A stretch of DNA of 64,000 bases from Paenacidovorax caeni (GCF_001298675.1 NZ_CYIG01000003.1:1-64000), one strand, 5' to 3'. Counted from the first letter of the stretch, positions 54,876 to 62,946 are shown. Notes: generated by a model from the sequence alone, not told the origin. Program-made: numbers and translations.

Positions 54876-55766
54876 ATGGCTTTTGCCCTTTGGTGGCAAG
54901 CGCTGGCAGCTCTCTTCTTCATAGCAGCCAGCGCCTTTCCGGCCAGTGCCCAGGCGCAGGCGGCGCTGCGCGCCGTGCCCGCCCTGACGGCCCACGTCAT
55001 CGACCAAACCGGCACGCTCAGCAGCAGCCAGCGCCAGGCCCTGGAGGCGCAGCTCGCCGCCATCGAGCAGCAGCACGGCGCCCAGGTGGTGGTGCTGATG
55101 GTGCCCGCCACCGCGCCCGAAGACATTGCCGCCTTTGCCAACCGCGTGGGCAACACCTGGAAGATTGGCCGGCGCGATGTGGGCGATGGCGTGCTGCTCA
55201 TCGTGGCCAAAGACGAGCGGCGCATGCGCATCGAGGTGGCCAAGGCGCTCGAAGGCGCGATTCCCGACATTGCGGCCGCACGCATCATCGACGAGGCCAT
55301 GAAGCCGCGCTTTCGCAGCGGCGACTTTGCCGGGGGGCTGCAAGCCGCCATCGAACAACTGGGCGCGCGCATTGCCGGTGAAGCGCTGCCCGCTCCCACG
55401 CCCCAAAAAGCCGAAGACGACACCGACTGGTCAGACCTGGCGGTCTTCCTGTTCTTTGGCGTGATGGTGGCAGGGCCGGTGGCCCGCGCCGTGTTCGGCC
55501 AGGGCCTGGGCGGCCTATTGATGGGCGGCGGCGTGGGGGTGCTGGCGTTTCTCGCCACGGCCAGCGTGCTGCTGTCGGTGGGTGCAGGCCTGGCGGCACT
55601 GCTCTACACCTGGGCCTTTGCCGGGCGTGGCAGCCCGGTGGTTTTTGGCAGTGGCGGCGGTGGCTGGGGCGGCGGCGGGGGCAGCAGTGGAGGTGGTGGC
55701 GGCGGCGGCTGGAGTTCCGGCGGCGGCGGGGATTTTGGTGGCGGCGGCGCCTCGGGCGACTGGTGA
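54876..55766 (+). CDS. TPM-domain membrane protein with Gly-rich tail (YgcG-like)
   Basis: The 296-residue protein has a signal peptide (MAFALWWQALAALFFIAASA, cleavage near ASAQA), a TPM (TLP18.3/Psb32/MOLO-1) domain (ALTAHVIDQTGTLSSSQRQA to GLQAAIEQLGARIAGEALPA), two or three membrane helices and a C-terminal Gly/Ser-rich tail of about 50 residues. The signal peptide region overlaps dispersed-repeat sequence. It follows lemA directly and precedes a second TPM gene, a common trio. Confidence 0.92.
   Translation: MAFALWWQALAALFFIAASAFPASAQAQAALRAVPALTAHVIDQTGTLSSSQRQALEAQLAAIEQQHGAQVVVLMVPATAPEDIAAFANRVGNTWKIGRRDVGDGVLLIVAKDERRMRIEVAKALEGAIPDIAAARIIDEAMKPRFRSGDFAGGLQAAIEQLGARIAGEALPAPTPQKAEDDTDWSDLAVFLFFGVMVAGPVARAVFGQGLGGLLMGGGVGVLAFLATASVLLSVGAGLAALLYTWAFAGRGSPVVFGSGGGGWGGGGGSSGGGGGGGWSSGGGGDFGGGGASGDW
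54896..54946. repeat. AGCGCT-core element, copy 15 (in TPM-protein signal peptide)
   Basis: GGCAAGCGCTGGCAGCTCTC, then TTCTTCATAGCAGCCAGCGC and CTTT, contains one arm in each orientation. It is in frame and encodes QALAALFFIAASAF of the signal peptide. Confidence 0.65.
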
Positions 55767-55789
55767 TTCAACGTAGGAGAACAACCCCC

Positions 55790-56311
55790 ATGGCACACCC
55801 TGGACCGCTGCAGCGCCTGACCCGGCTGCTGCGCCACCGCTGGGCCGATGGCCGCCTGCGCCGGGTGCTGACGCCCGAGGTACTGCAGCGCCTGGGCCAG
55901 CGCGTGGCCGCCAGCGAGCGCCGCCACACCGGGCAAATCCGCATCTGCGCAGAAGGCGGTCTGCCGCTGTCTTACCTGTGGCGCGGCGCCAGCGCGCGCG
56001 AACGCGCCATCACCCAGTTTGGCAAGCTGCGCGTGTGGGACACGGAGCACAACAACGGCGTGCTCATCTACCTGCTGCTGGCCGAGCACGCCATTGAAAT
56101 CGTGGCCGACCGGGGCCTGGCGCAGCGCGTGCCCGAGGCCACTTGGCACACCCTGGTGCAGCGCCTGGGCCAGGCCCTGCGCGCCGGGCAGTACGAAGAC
56201 GGCTTGACCGAGGTGCTGGCCGACGTCTCAGCGCTGCTGGTGGCGCACTTTCCTGCCAGCGACAACGCCCCCAGCAGCAACGAACTGCCTGACGCGCCTG
56301 TGTTGCTGTAG
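55790..56311 (+). CDS. Second TPM-domain protein
   Basis: The 173-residue protein contains a TPM domain without a signal peptide: RRHTGQIRICAEGGLPLSYL, RERAITQFGKLRVWDTEHNN GVLIYLLLAEHAIEIVADRG in adjacent blocks, and VPEATWHTLVQRLGQALRAG. It is probably the cytoplasmic or membrane-associated partner in the lemA-TPM-TPM unit. The ATG at 55790 follows TAGGAGAAC; an in-frame GTG at 55763 overlaps the previous gene. Confidence 0.9.
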   Translation: MAHPGPLQRLTRLLRHRWADGRLRRVLTPEVLQRLGQRVAASERRHTGQIRICAEGGLPLSYLWRGASARERAITQFGKLRVWDTEHNNGVLIYLLLAEHAIEIVADRGLAQRVPEATWHTLVQRLGQALRAGQYEDGLTEVLADVSALLVAHFPASDNAPSSNELPDAPVLL

Positions 56312-56380
56312 CCCCACCCATGCGGCACAATTTTTCGCGCCTCGGAAGCATCATGCACCCTCACCAATGCAGGAGATCGT

Positions 56381-56662
56381 ATGACCCGCACCATGCCCAC
56401 CGACTGGCTCCAATGCCAAGTCACCCCCGCCGAAGCTGAAACGGCACATTTGGTCACTGACGAGGCGCTGGGGCCTAAGCCCGTACCGTTTGGCTTCATG
56501 CACAGCGCATGGCTGCAGCTCCTTGTCCAGTTGCAACTCGGCGACGAACTGTGGGAGTTTCGCAGCCCACCTACAAGCTGGCAGCATCTGTGCGGGCGCG
56601 AAGGCTTGGTGTTGCTGCGTCGCGGTAAAGTCGTAGCACACGTCCTGACCGGCATGAATTAA
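56381..56662 (+). CDS. Small orphan protein of unknown function
   Basis: The 93-residue product starts at an ATG after CAGGAGATCGT, a strong ribosome-binding site. It has a central hydrophobic, aromatic stretch (FGFMHSAWLQLLVQLQLGDE) and a C-terminal part that reads like a small beta hairpin (LVLLRRGKVVAHVLTGMN). There is no signal peptide. I do not recognise a family. It stands between the TPM unit and the WYL relic, at the start of the more accessory region. Confidence 0.6.
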   Translation: MTRTMPTDWLQCQVTPAEAETAHLVTDEALGPKPVPFGFMHSAWLQLLVQLQLGDELWEFRSPPTSWQHLCGREGLVLLRRGKVVAHVLTGMN

Positions 56663-56675
56663 TTTCTTCGAACCA

Positions 56676-56723
56676 AATCGGCCTCTAAGCTTTATACGGC
56701 AAGTGCGAACAGCTATGAAATTT
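56676..56723. repeat. AGCGCT-core element, copy 16 (degenerate)
   Basis: CGGCCTCTAAGCTTTATACG followed by GCAAGTGCGAACAGCTATGA keeps the order of the element but has lost most of the palindrome. Confidence 0.55.
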
Positions 56724-56772
56724 CACACTCCCTGTACCCCCGCGCTCTGAGCCCTGGACACCGCACTGCTGA

Positions 56773-57234
56773 TTGTGGAACGGCAGCACCACATTCCACG
56801 CGGGCGCACGCCGCCGGACCAAAGTGATGTCACTGGGGCTGGCACAGCGAGGCCCACGCCTGTACCTGGTGTGGCTCTTCGAGGGTTTTGACAACGAACG
56901 CAGCCTGGCCCTGCACCGCATTGGAAAATGCCGAGGTCTCGCCGGAGGCCTTTGAACGCCCGCGTGGCTTCGACCTGCAGAAATATGACGCTGATGAACG
57001 GTTTGGGTTTGGCGAGGGGCGCCGCATCAGGCTGCAGTTTTGCGGCAAACACGATGCCGGCTTTCACCTGCGGGGAACGCCTTTGTCCAAAGACCCGCAG
57101 ATTGGGAAAGTGGACGACCGTTGCACGGAAGTCACCGCCACGATGGTGGACAGCGCGATGCTGGACTGGTAGCTGCGCGGGTTTGGGGACGCCGTGCGCA
57201 GCGTGCACAAAACACTGCGCAGCGTAGAAGAATG
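56773..57234 (+). pseudogene. Decayed WYL-domain transcriptional regulator
   Basis: Two frames together give the end of a WYL-domain protein. Frame one (to about 56925) reads KVMSLGLAQRGPRLYLVWLF EGFDNERSLALHRI, the strand pair typical of WYL cores. A frameshift near 56922-56926 moves to frame two, which reads ENAEVSPEAFERPRGFDLQK, FGFGEGRRIRLQFCGKHDAG and VTATMVDSAMLDW, then an in-frame TAG at 57170, after which LRGFGDAVRSVHKTLRSVEE continues to a stop at 57234. The DNA-binding N-terminus is missing. It stops 57 bases before a GmrSD-like gene, so it may be the relic of that gene's regulator. Confidence 0.8.
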
Positions 57235-57241
57235 ATTGGAC

Positions 57242-57280
57242 GCCAGCCCTTTCACAGCAAGCGCTACCAGCTATCAAATC
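57242..57280. repeat. AGCGCT-core dispersed element, copy 17
   Basis: GCCAGCCCTTTCACAGCAAG followed by CGCTACCAGCTATCAAATC ends 6 bases before the start-site GAG of the next gene's ribosome-binding site, so it forms the 5' leader of the GmrSD-like gene. Confidence 0.75.
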
Positions 57281-57290
57281 AGGAGTTTCT

Positions 57291-59513
57291 ATGTCGCGGC
57301 ATGAGCCACGCTCAGACGGTGCGCAAGGCATTCTGTCCCGCAGCATCTCGGGATTTTTCACCCACGGCAACACCATCCGAGTGCTTGCATTGGCCGATTG
57401 GCTGGATATGGCCGCCGGAGAGCATCCCGCCGTCGGCGTCGATTTGCCGATGATTCAGCGCGGCTTTGTGTGGAAGCCCAAGCAGATCATCGACCTGTGG
57501 GACTCCTTGCTGTCAGGCATGCCCATCGGCGCACTCATGGCCAGCGAACTACAGCACAACGATGCCCGTGTGGCATTGGCCCAGGGATCCCAAGCGGCAA
57601 CGGCTGCGCAGCGCCTGGGGCTGGTCGATGGCCAGCAACGCACTCTGGCCATGCTGACGGGCTGGAGCGCCTTCGCCGCAGGTGCCGGGCAACGCCGCCT
57701 GTGGGTGGACCTGGCCGATGAGCCCGCAGCAGGCCACCGCGTGCGGCTGCGCGTCAGCACCCGCCACCAGCCGTTTGGCTATGACCGCCATGAGCCCAAT
57801 CGCAAGTTGTCGCTGGACCAGCGCCGCCGTGCCAGGGAGGCCTATGCCGCCGTGGCCGCGCAGGATTTGTTGGCGCAGGCCCGTCCCCATCCGGCAGGCG
57901 CCAAGTACAGCGCTCCGGTGGACTTGGGCCAATGGGTGCAAGCGTGGCGCCAGCTCCAGGATGCCAACGCCTGGAAGCACGCCCTGCTGCAGGAGTTGCA
58001 AAGCGTCCAAACCCTGGCCATCGAGGATGGCATCGCCGTCCTGCGTGCCCCATGGGGCGATATTCCGCCTGCTGAACGCACCCAAATCCTCCAGCGGCTG
58101 GACCAACTGGCCCTCGGGCTGCAGCGGATTTTTGCCACCCAGATTCCCCTGGTGCGGGTCGATCCGGCACTCTTTCAGGCCGACAGCGAGGACGGCACCG
58201 AACCACCGCTGGCACGCCTGTTCCAGCGCATCGGCAGCAATGCCACCCCGCTATCGGATGCGGACTACATCTATTCCATCCTCAAGCACATGATGCCCAC
58301 AGTCCACGGCATGGTGGAGCGCCTGCACGCCCATTCCAGGGTCGCCGGGCTCTTGACCGCGACCGACCTGGTGATGTCGGCCTTGCGCCTGGCTGCGGTG
58401 CAGTGGAAAGACGTTTTGGACCATGACAACCCCAGCAAGGATGACTTTCAGCGCATGGTCATACGCCCCAAGGATGGCGACCCCCAGCAGCGCCAGGCCG
58501 ACATGCTGGCCCTGCTCGGCAGCGCAGGCCCCCAGGTCCTGCAAGGCTACTTTGACACCGTGCAGAAGAACCTGCTCTACCGGGGCGAAGGCGACGCTGG
58601 CCTGCCCGCCCTGATGCTGCCCTACCTGGGGCGGCCACTGGTACAAGTCCTGCTGCGGCTGGCCCAATCGGGTTTTCTGCAAGACCCGGTCAACGAAGCC
58701 ACACGCGCACAGGCCCTGCGCATGGTGCTGTGGTGGATGCGCTGGGTCTGGGATAAACCCAAGGCCAGCCGCACGGCCTTTGATGTGATCCAGAACAGCA
58801 CCGACCACTCGGACCTCGACCGGCAGATAGCCCATGCGGTGGTCGAAGCGGGCGCGGGCTTGGCCATGCAGCCGCCCGCGGCCATCGCGGGGCTCGGACT
58901 GCACCTGAGCGACACGGCCACGCTGCTGGGCCACCAGCGCTTTGCCACCCCGGAAGACGACAGCGAGAAAAACCGTCGCACCCGTGAGTTCTACCGTCAC
59001 TGGTGGCAACCCTGGAGCCACCAGCACCCCATGCTGCTATGGCTGCAGCGCAGCTATCTGAACGGCTTGGACGCCGAACCCCTGGCAGGGATGGACGAAG
59101 ACACGCCCTACGACTTCGACCACATCCTTCCCTCTGCCCATTGGTCGCCGGATTGGCGCATTGTCGGCAAGAGCGGGACGGTGGAGGATTTTCGTGAAGC
59201 CCGGAGTGTGCTGGGCAACAGCATCGGCAACATCCGCGTGTGGGATGCCTCACACAACCGCAGCGACGGTGATGCTTCACCCAAGGAGAAGCGGCAAAGA
59301 TCCGATGATCCCGATGAATGGATGGTGTGGAGTGCCATGGACCCATCGCACGCTCCACACTGGATCGCCTGCTCCCCCGCCGAAGGCAGCAAAAACACGG
59401 ACTGGGACAGGCCGCGTGCGCTCGCCTTCCAGCGTGCCGTCGAACTGCGTGCCTATGCCTTGTACCAGCGGCTGTACCGGGAAGCTGGTTTCGCGCAATG
59501 GGAGTGCACATAG
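57291..59513 (+). CDS. DUF262/HNH (GmrSD-like) protein, putative modification-dependent nuclease
   Basis: The 740-residue protein has an N-terminal DUF262 (ParB-like) domain: PMIQRGFVWKPKQIIDLWDS LLSGMPIG (54-80) and the signature LVDGQQRTLAML with DGQQR at 113-117. The C-terminal part has an HNH-like nuclease motif of the DUF1524 kind: DFDHILP with His611, GNSIGN (Asn643, Asn647), ASHN (Asn656) and a Lys pair (665, 667). GmrSD-type enzymes cut glycosylated or otherwise modified phage DNA using NTP, with DUF262 as the NTPase. Both key motifs are intact, so it is probably active. It is monocistronic, follows a WYL relic and starts after CAGGAG. A housekeeping role cannot be excluded. Confidence 0.82.
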   Translation: MSRHEPRSDGAQGILSRSISGFFTHGNTIRVLALADWLDMAAGEHPAVGVDLPMIQRGFVWKPKQIIDLWDSLLSGMPIGALMASELQHNDARVALAQGSQAATAAQRLGLVDGQQRTLAMLTGWSAFAAGAGQRRLWVDLADEPAAGHRVRLRVSTRHQPFGYDRHEPNRKLSLDQRRRAREAYAAVAAQDLLAQARPHPAGAKYSAPVDLGQWVQAWRQLQDANAWKHALLQELQSVQTLAIEDGIAVLRAPWGDIPPAERTQILQRLDQLALGLQRIFATQIPLVRVDPALFQADSEDGTEPPLARLFQRIGSNATPLSDADYIYSILKHMMPTVHGMVERLHAHSRVAGLLTATDLVMSALRLAAVQWKDVLDHDNPSKDDFQRMVIRPKDGDPQQRQADMLALLGSAGPQVLQGYFDTVQKNLLYRGEGDAGLPALMLPYLGRPLVQVLLRLAQSGFLQDPVNEATRAQALRMVLWWMRWVWDKPKASRTAFDVIQNSTDHSDLDRQIAHAVVEAGAGLAMQPPAAIAGLGLHLSDTATLLGHQRFATPEDDSEKNRRTREFYRHWWQPWSHQHPMLLWLQRSYLNGLDAEPLAGMDEDTPYDFDHILPSAHWSPDWRIVGKSGTVEDFREARSVLGNSIGNIRVWDASHNRSDGDASPKEKRQRSDDPDEWMVWSAMDPSHAPHWIACSPAEGSKNTDWDRPRALAFQRAVELRAYALYQRLYREAGFAQWECT

Positions 59514-59555
59514 TCCCGCACGGTGCGCACCAGCCAACCCGGCAGGGCTACCTGA

Positions 59556-59783
59556 TCAACGCCGCCGCAGCACGTGGATGTATTCCTCACCCACCGTCTG
59601 CTGCTCCACCAGCTCGTTGCCCGTCTGCTTGGCAAACGCCTGGAAGTCGCGCAGCGAGCCACTGTCGGTGGCCAGCACCTTGAGCAGTTGGCCGCTGGCC
59701 ATGTCGGCCAGCGCTTTCTTGGCTTTGAGGATAGGCAGCGGACAGTTGAGGCCGCGCGTGTCGATTTCCTTGTGGATGTTCAT
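59556..59783 (-). CDS. TusA-like sulfurtransferase
   Basis: The 75-residue protein is a SirA/TusA-family sulfur carrier: IHKEIDTRGLNCPLPILKAK with the conserved CPxP (Cys14 region), followed by GQLLKVLATDSGSLRDFQAF. TusA relays sulfur for tRNA thiolation or molybdenum-cofactor work. It lies 5 bases downstream of a NUDIX gene and near cysM. Other TusA paralogues may exist elsewhere, so the exact role is open. Confidence 0.9.
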   Translation of the reverse strand: MNIHKEIDTRGLNCPLPILKAKKALADMASGQLLKVLATDSGSLRDFQAFAKQTGNELVEQQTVGEEYIHVLRRR

Positions 59784-59788
59784 GTCTT

Positions 59789-60352
59789 TCAGTCCTTCGG
59801 CAGGCCCAGCCCGCGCCGGCGCTCTTCATTTTCCTCGGCCGTGAAGAACACCGGCTCATGCCCGCGTGTGCGCAGCCAGTCAGCCAGCGCGTAGCCCGTG
59901 CCGGCGGGCCAGCACTTGAGTTCATGCAGGTCGTACAGACGCCAGTCCACCAGCTCGGGCGAGAGCTTGACCTCGCCGCGCGCCACAACGTGGTAGGCAA
60001 TGATGACCTGGTTCATGCGCAGGAACTCGTAGGCGCCGACGATGCGGCACGACAGCACGTCGAGGTTGGTTTCTTCCTTCACCTCGCGCGCGATGCCTTC
60101 CTGGGGCGATTCGCCCGCCTCCATGAAGCCGGTGATCAATGCGAACATCTTCGGCGGCCAGGCGGCATTGCGTGCCAACAGCACCTTGCCGTCCAGCTCG
60201 ACGATGGCGGCCAGCACCGGCGTGGGGTTGTTCCAATGCGTCCAGCCGCAGGCGGGGCAGCGCAGGCGCTCCTTGTCGCCGCCGTCCTCGGCCATGACGA
60301 TGGGAACGAGCGCCGTGGCGCAATGGGGGCAGAAGCGGGTTTCGTAGTGCAT
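59789..60352 (-). CDS. NUDIX hydrolase with N-terminal zinc ribbon (NudC-like)
   Basis: The 187-residue protein has a zinc ribbon (FCPHCATAL ... LRCPACGW) and the NUDIX box GFMEAGESPQEGIAREVKEE TN. This resembles NudC-type NADH pyrophosphatases but is shorter, and lacks the N-terminal dimer domain, so it may act on another nucleotide. The start MHYETRFCPHC at 60352 fits; ATGs upstream lie in a repeat. It is followed by a tusA gene. Confidence 0.88.
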   Translation of the reverse strand: MHYETRFCPHCATALVPIVMAEDGGDKERLRCPACGWTHWNNPTPVLAAIVELDGKVLLARNAAWPPKMFALITGFMEAGESPQEGIAREVKEETNLDVLSCRIVGAYEFLRMNQVIIAYHVVARGEVKLSPELVDWRLYDLHELKCWPAGTGYALADWLRTRGHEPVFFTAEENEERRRGLGLPKD

Positions 60353-60356
60353 TGCT

Positions 60357-60409
60357 CTTTTTCTTATAGCTGATAGCGCTTGCCCATCAAGCGCCATAGG
60401 GCTTTTTCC
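60357..60409. repeat. AGCGCT-core dispersed palindrome, copy 18
   Basis: TATAGCTGATAGCGCTTGCC followed by CATCAAGCGCCATAGGGCTT fills the gap between cysM and the NUDIX gene, with AGCGCTTG/CAAGCGC arms. Confidence 0.9.
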
Positions 60410-61327
60410 TCAAGCAGGAAAGACGCCGGTGGACAGGTAGCGGTCGCCGCGATCACACACCACGAAAACGATGGTGGCGTTGTGCTCGCGCGCCGCAATC
60501 TGCTGTGCCACCCAGCAAGCGCCGGCGGCGGAAATACCGCCAAAGATGCCTTCCTCGCGCGCCAGGCGACGGCACATGTCCTCGGCGTCGTCCTGGCCCA
60601 CATAAACCAATTCATCCACCAAGCGCGGCTCGTAGATCTTGGGCAGGTACTCCTCGGGCCACTTGCGGATGCCCGGAATGCGCGAGCCCTCGCGCGGCTG
60701 CGCACCCACGATCTGGATCGCCGGGTTCTTTTCCTTGAGAAAGCGTGCCACGCCGGTGATGGTGCCCGTCGTGCCCATGGCGCTGACGAAGTGGGTGATG
60801 CGCCCCTCGGTCTGCTCCCACAGCTCGGGGCCGGTGGTTTCGTAGTGAATGCGCGGGTTGTCCGGGTTGGCGAACTGGTCGAGCACGCGGCCCTTGCCCT
60901 GCTTGACCATGGTGTCGGCGAGGTCGCGGGCGTACTCCATGCCGCCGCTCTTGGGCGTCAGGATCAGTTCGGCGCCAAAGGCCTTCATGGTCTGGGCGCG
61001 CTCGATGGAGAGATCCTCCGGCATCACCAGCACCATGCGGTAGCCCTTGATGGCCGCCGCCATGGCCAGCGCGATACCGGTGTTGCCCGAGGTGGCCTCG
61101 ATCAGCGTATCTCCGGGGCGGATTTCTCCGCGCTCCTCAGCGCGCCGGATCATCGACAGCGCTGGCCGATCCTTCACCGAGCCCGCGGGGTTGTTGCCCT
61201 CGAGCTTACCCAGCACCACGTTGCACCGCGCCTGGTTGTCCTGCGCGCCGATGCGTTGCAACGCAACCAGCGGCGTGCGGCCGATCGCGTCTTCGATGGT
61301 GGGGTAGTGCTTGGTGAGTGACGTCAT
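60410..61327 (-). CDS. cysM: Cysteine synthase B
   Basis: The 305-residue PLP enzyme makes cysteine from O-acetylserine with sulfide or thiosulfate. The PLP lysine lies in LEGNNPAGSVKDRPALSMIR; the substrate loop is IEATSGNTGIALAMAAAIKG; the phosphate site is SAMGTTGTITGVARFLKEKN. The RIPGIRKWPEEYLPKIYEP region is that of CysM rather than CysK. It starts 42 bases from tRNA-Leu on the opposite strand. Confidence 0.95.
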   Translation of the reverse strand: MTSLTKHYPTIEDAIGRTPLVALQRIGAQDNQARCNVVLGKLEGNNPAGSVKDRPALSMIRRAEERGEIRPGDTLIEATSGNTGIALAMAAAIKGYRMVLVMPEDLSIERAQTMKAFGAELILTPKSGGMEYARDLADTMVKQGKGRVLDQFANPDNPRIHYETTGPELWEQTEGRITHFVSAMGTTGTITGVARFLKEKNPAIQIVGAQPREGSRIPGIRKWPEEYLPKIYEPRLVDELVYVGQDDAEDMCRRLAREEGIFGGISAAGACWVAQQIAAREHNATIVFVVCDRGDRYLSTGVFPA

Positions 61328-61369
61328 ACGCCACTACTGTGCCATAATTTAGTGCTTCACGAATTCCCC

Positions 61370-61454
61370 GCCGGAGTGGTGAAATTGGTAGACGCAGGGG
61401 ACTCAAAATCCCCCGCCGCAAGGCGTGCCGGTTCGATTCCGGCCTCCGGCACCA
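61370..61454 (+). tRNA. tRNA-Leu(CAA)
   Basis: The acceptor stem GCCGGAG/CTCCGGC, a class II variable arm (CGCCGCAAGGCG), T-loop GGTTCGATTCC and encoded CCA are visible. The anticodon stem GGGGA/TCCCC encloses CTCAAAA, so the anticodon is CAA, reading UUG. A strong terminator follows. The sequence beyond resembles a remnant of a tyrosine-integrase gene start, so this tRNA was probably an integration site. Confidence 0.95.
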
Positions 61455-61459
61455 CATTG

Positions 61460-61497
61460 AAGGCCGCACAGTTCCCAGAACGTGCGGCCTTTTTCTT
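61460..61497 (+). terminator. Rho-independent terminator after tRNA-Leu
   Basis: AGGCCGCAC pairs with GTGCGGCCT across a short loop and is followed by TTTTTCTTTT, directly after the tRNA 3' end. Confidence 0.88.
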
Positions 61498-61539
61498 TTC
61501 CCCTCTGTAGAGCGGGCTTCAATCGTTCGCCAAGGTGTG

Positions 61540-61660
61540 CTGAGGTGCGCTTGCAGCCGGGCACTTTTGACGGTACCTCCACTGGATACCGAAAAAAGTA
61601 CCGTCATGCCCCTTACGGATACCGCCTGCCGCCTGGTTCAGACAAACCCTCCCGCCAGGG
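61540..61660 (+). pseudogene. Possible 5' remnant of a tyrosine-integrase gene
   Basis: The string MPLTDTACR, encoded from an ATG at 61606, is the usual first residues of CP4-type integrases, and the upstream bases (TGACGGTACC ... AGTACCGTC) have the inverted form often seen before such genes. After about ten codons the reading frame (LVQTNPPARANILG) no longer looks like an integrase. It lies 150 bases after the 3' end of tRNA-Leu, where an integrase gene would sit. Much of this is inference from a short match. Confidence 0.4.
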
Positions 61661-61793
61661 CGAATATTCTGGGTGCATGTGTGCACTTCGACAGCCAGCA
61701 AGTCTTGCCACACATGCCCGCTCCCCGGTACACCGCCAATCGCCCATCGTTGTGCCACCATCGGAATGCGCTCGCCAACCCCTTGGAGCTTGC
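61661..61793. other. Remainder of the tRNA-Leu to molybdopterin-gene gap, nothing recognised
   Basis: The gap 61455-61793 contains a terminator and a possible integrase start. I see no other gene or repeat in its right half, which must hold the promoter of the gene at 61794. Confidence 0.5.
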
Positions 61794-62381
61794 ATGAACA
61801 AACGTGATTTTCTGAATGTCTCTGCCCTGATCGGGGCCGCCAGCCTGTCGCCAACGCCTGCACTGGCCGCGGCCTCCGCCACCGGGCCCACGCTCTTGAC
61901 CGTAGGTGGCTTGGTACCCCAAGGCAACCGGCCTGCACTGGATCCCGAACTGGACCAGATGATGGCCAAGCACGGCGTCAGGTTCGGCCAGGCGTTCACC
62001 TTCGACGCGGCGGCATTGCAGAAACTGCCCAAGACCCGTATTCGCCCCACCCTGGAATACGACGGCAAGGTGCATACCCTCAGCGGCCCGGCGCTGCTCG
62101 ATGTGCTGTCGGCTGCCGGCGTCAAAGCGGATCCCGGCCTGCGGCTGGGTATGCGCGCGCTCGACGGCTACAACGTCGAAATCAGCGTCGCCGATGTCGC
62201 GGCCTATCGCATGATTTTGGCGACCCACATGGACGGCAAGCCCATGGGCCTGGGCGGCCTGGGGCCCCAATGGGCGGTCTACGATGCCGACCGGCTGGCC
62301 GCATTCAAGGACAAGCCCCTCAAAGAACGCTTTGGTTTGTGCCCTTGGGGGGTTTATTACATCGATGTGGCACAGGGCTGA
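61794..62381 (+). CDS. Exported molybdopterin-fold (sulfite-oxidase-like) protein
   Basis: The 195-residue protein has a signal peptide with a KRDFL core (NKRDFLNVSALIGAASLSPT, Tat-like but lacking the second Arg) and a domain resembling the oxidoreductase molybdopterin-binding fold: FTFDAAALQKLPKTRIRPTL, LSGPALLDVLSAAGVKADPG, RALDGYNVEISVADVAAYRM, ILATHMDGKPMGLGGLGPQW. It lacks the usual cofactor-liganding Cys in a conserved place, so it may not bind molybdenum. The start at 61794 follows TTGGAGCTTGC. Function is not known. Confidence 0.75.
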   Translation: MNKRDFLNVSALIGAASLSPTPALAAASATGPTLLTVGGLVPQGNRPALDPELDQMMAKHGVRFGQAFTFDAAALQKLPKTRIRPTLEYDGKVHTLSGPALLDVLSAAGVKADPGLRLGMRALDGYNVEISVADVAAYRMILATHMDGKPMGLGGLGPQWAVYDADRLAAFKDKPLKERFGLCPWGVYYIDVAQG

Positions 62382-62491
62382 GGTTCACGGAAAAGTCGTG
62401 GCCGCAGGCCTTGGTGAAGCCCGCGTTGCGAACCGTACTGGCACGATTCGCGGCCAACGCGTGGCGGGCCAGTGGTCATGCCGCACTGAAA

Positions 62492-62530
62492 ACAAAGCCG
62501 CATGCCTTTACAGCATGCGGCTTTGTTCAT
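62492..62530. terminator. Strong bidirectional terminator
   Basis: ACAAAGCCGCATGC (62492-62505) pairs with GCATGCGGCTTTGT (62513-62526) in a 14-base perfect stem. It lies between the convergent genes ending at 62381 and 62582 and can stop both; the T-runs are contained in the stem ends. Confidence 0.8.
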
Positions 62531-62581
62531 GGCAATGTGCACTTGGCGACGCTGCTGTGCGGCGCGGTCAGCCCTGTGTGC

Positions 62582-62809
62582 TCAACCCTCCTGGCGCCGA
62601 ATCCAGCGGCGCCCGCTGTCTGTCAGGATGAACTGCCCTTGCGCGGTCTTGGTGATGTAGCCGTGCTCCACCAGCCGCCCGGACAGGTGCTGCTTGAGCG
62701 CCTCGGGCATGCCCATGGACTGGCCCAACTCCAGGTGCTTGAGTGTCGCCAGTTCGTCCACGGTGGGCTCGAAAACGGGCGCGTGGTACAGGGGTTGTGC
62801 GGTGGCCAT
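62582..62809 (-). CDS. Small conserved-looking protein, winged-helix-like
   Basis: The 75-residue product reads FEPTVDELATLKHLELGQSM, LKQHLSGRLVEHGYITKTAQ and GQFILTDSGRRWIRRQEG. The last 40 residues look like a small winged helix, where L..rGyI......y.LT..G is a recurrent pattern. No DNA target can be named. A GGAGGACACGCC region precedes the ATG, so it is probably translated. No neighbour suggests a pathway. Confidence 0.7.
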   Translation of the reverse strand: MATAQPLYHAPVFEPTVDELATLKHLELGQSMGMPEALKQHLSGRLVEHGYITKTAQGQFILTDSGRRWIRRQEG

Positions 62810-62946
62810 GGCGTGTCCTCCTTGCTGTGTGATGGGTTACGAAGACAGCGTATGCCTGTCGGATGCAAAGCGCAATCGGCCACGCCCCTGGTGCACGCCC
62901 GCATGGCCACTTCATACGCCTGCGACAACCGCACAAATCCATCATG

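Noticed and set aside
55620-55766. A G-rich repetitive stretch
   Set aside because: It encodes the Gly/Ser-rich tail usual for YgcG-like TPM proteins, so it does not need another explanation.
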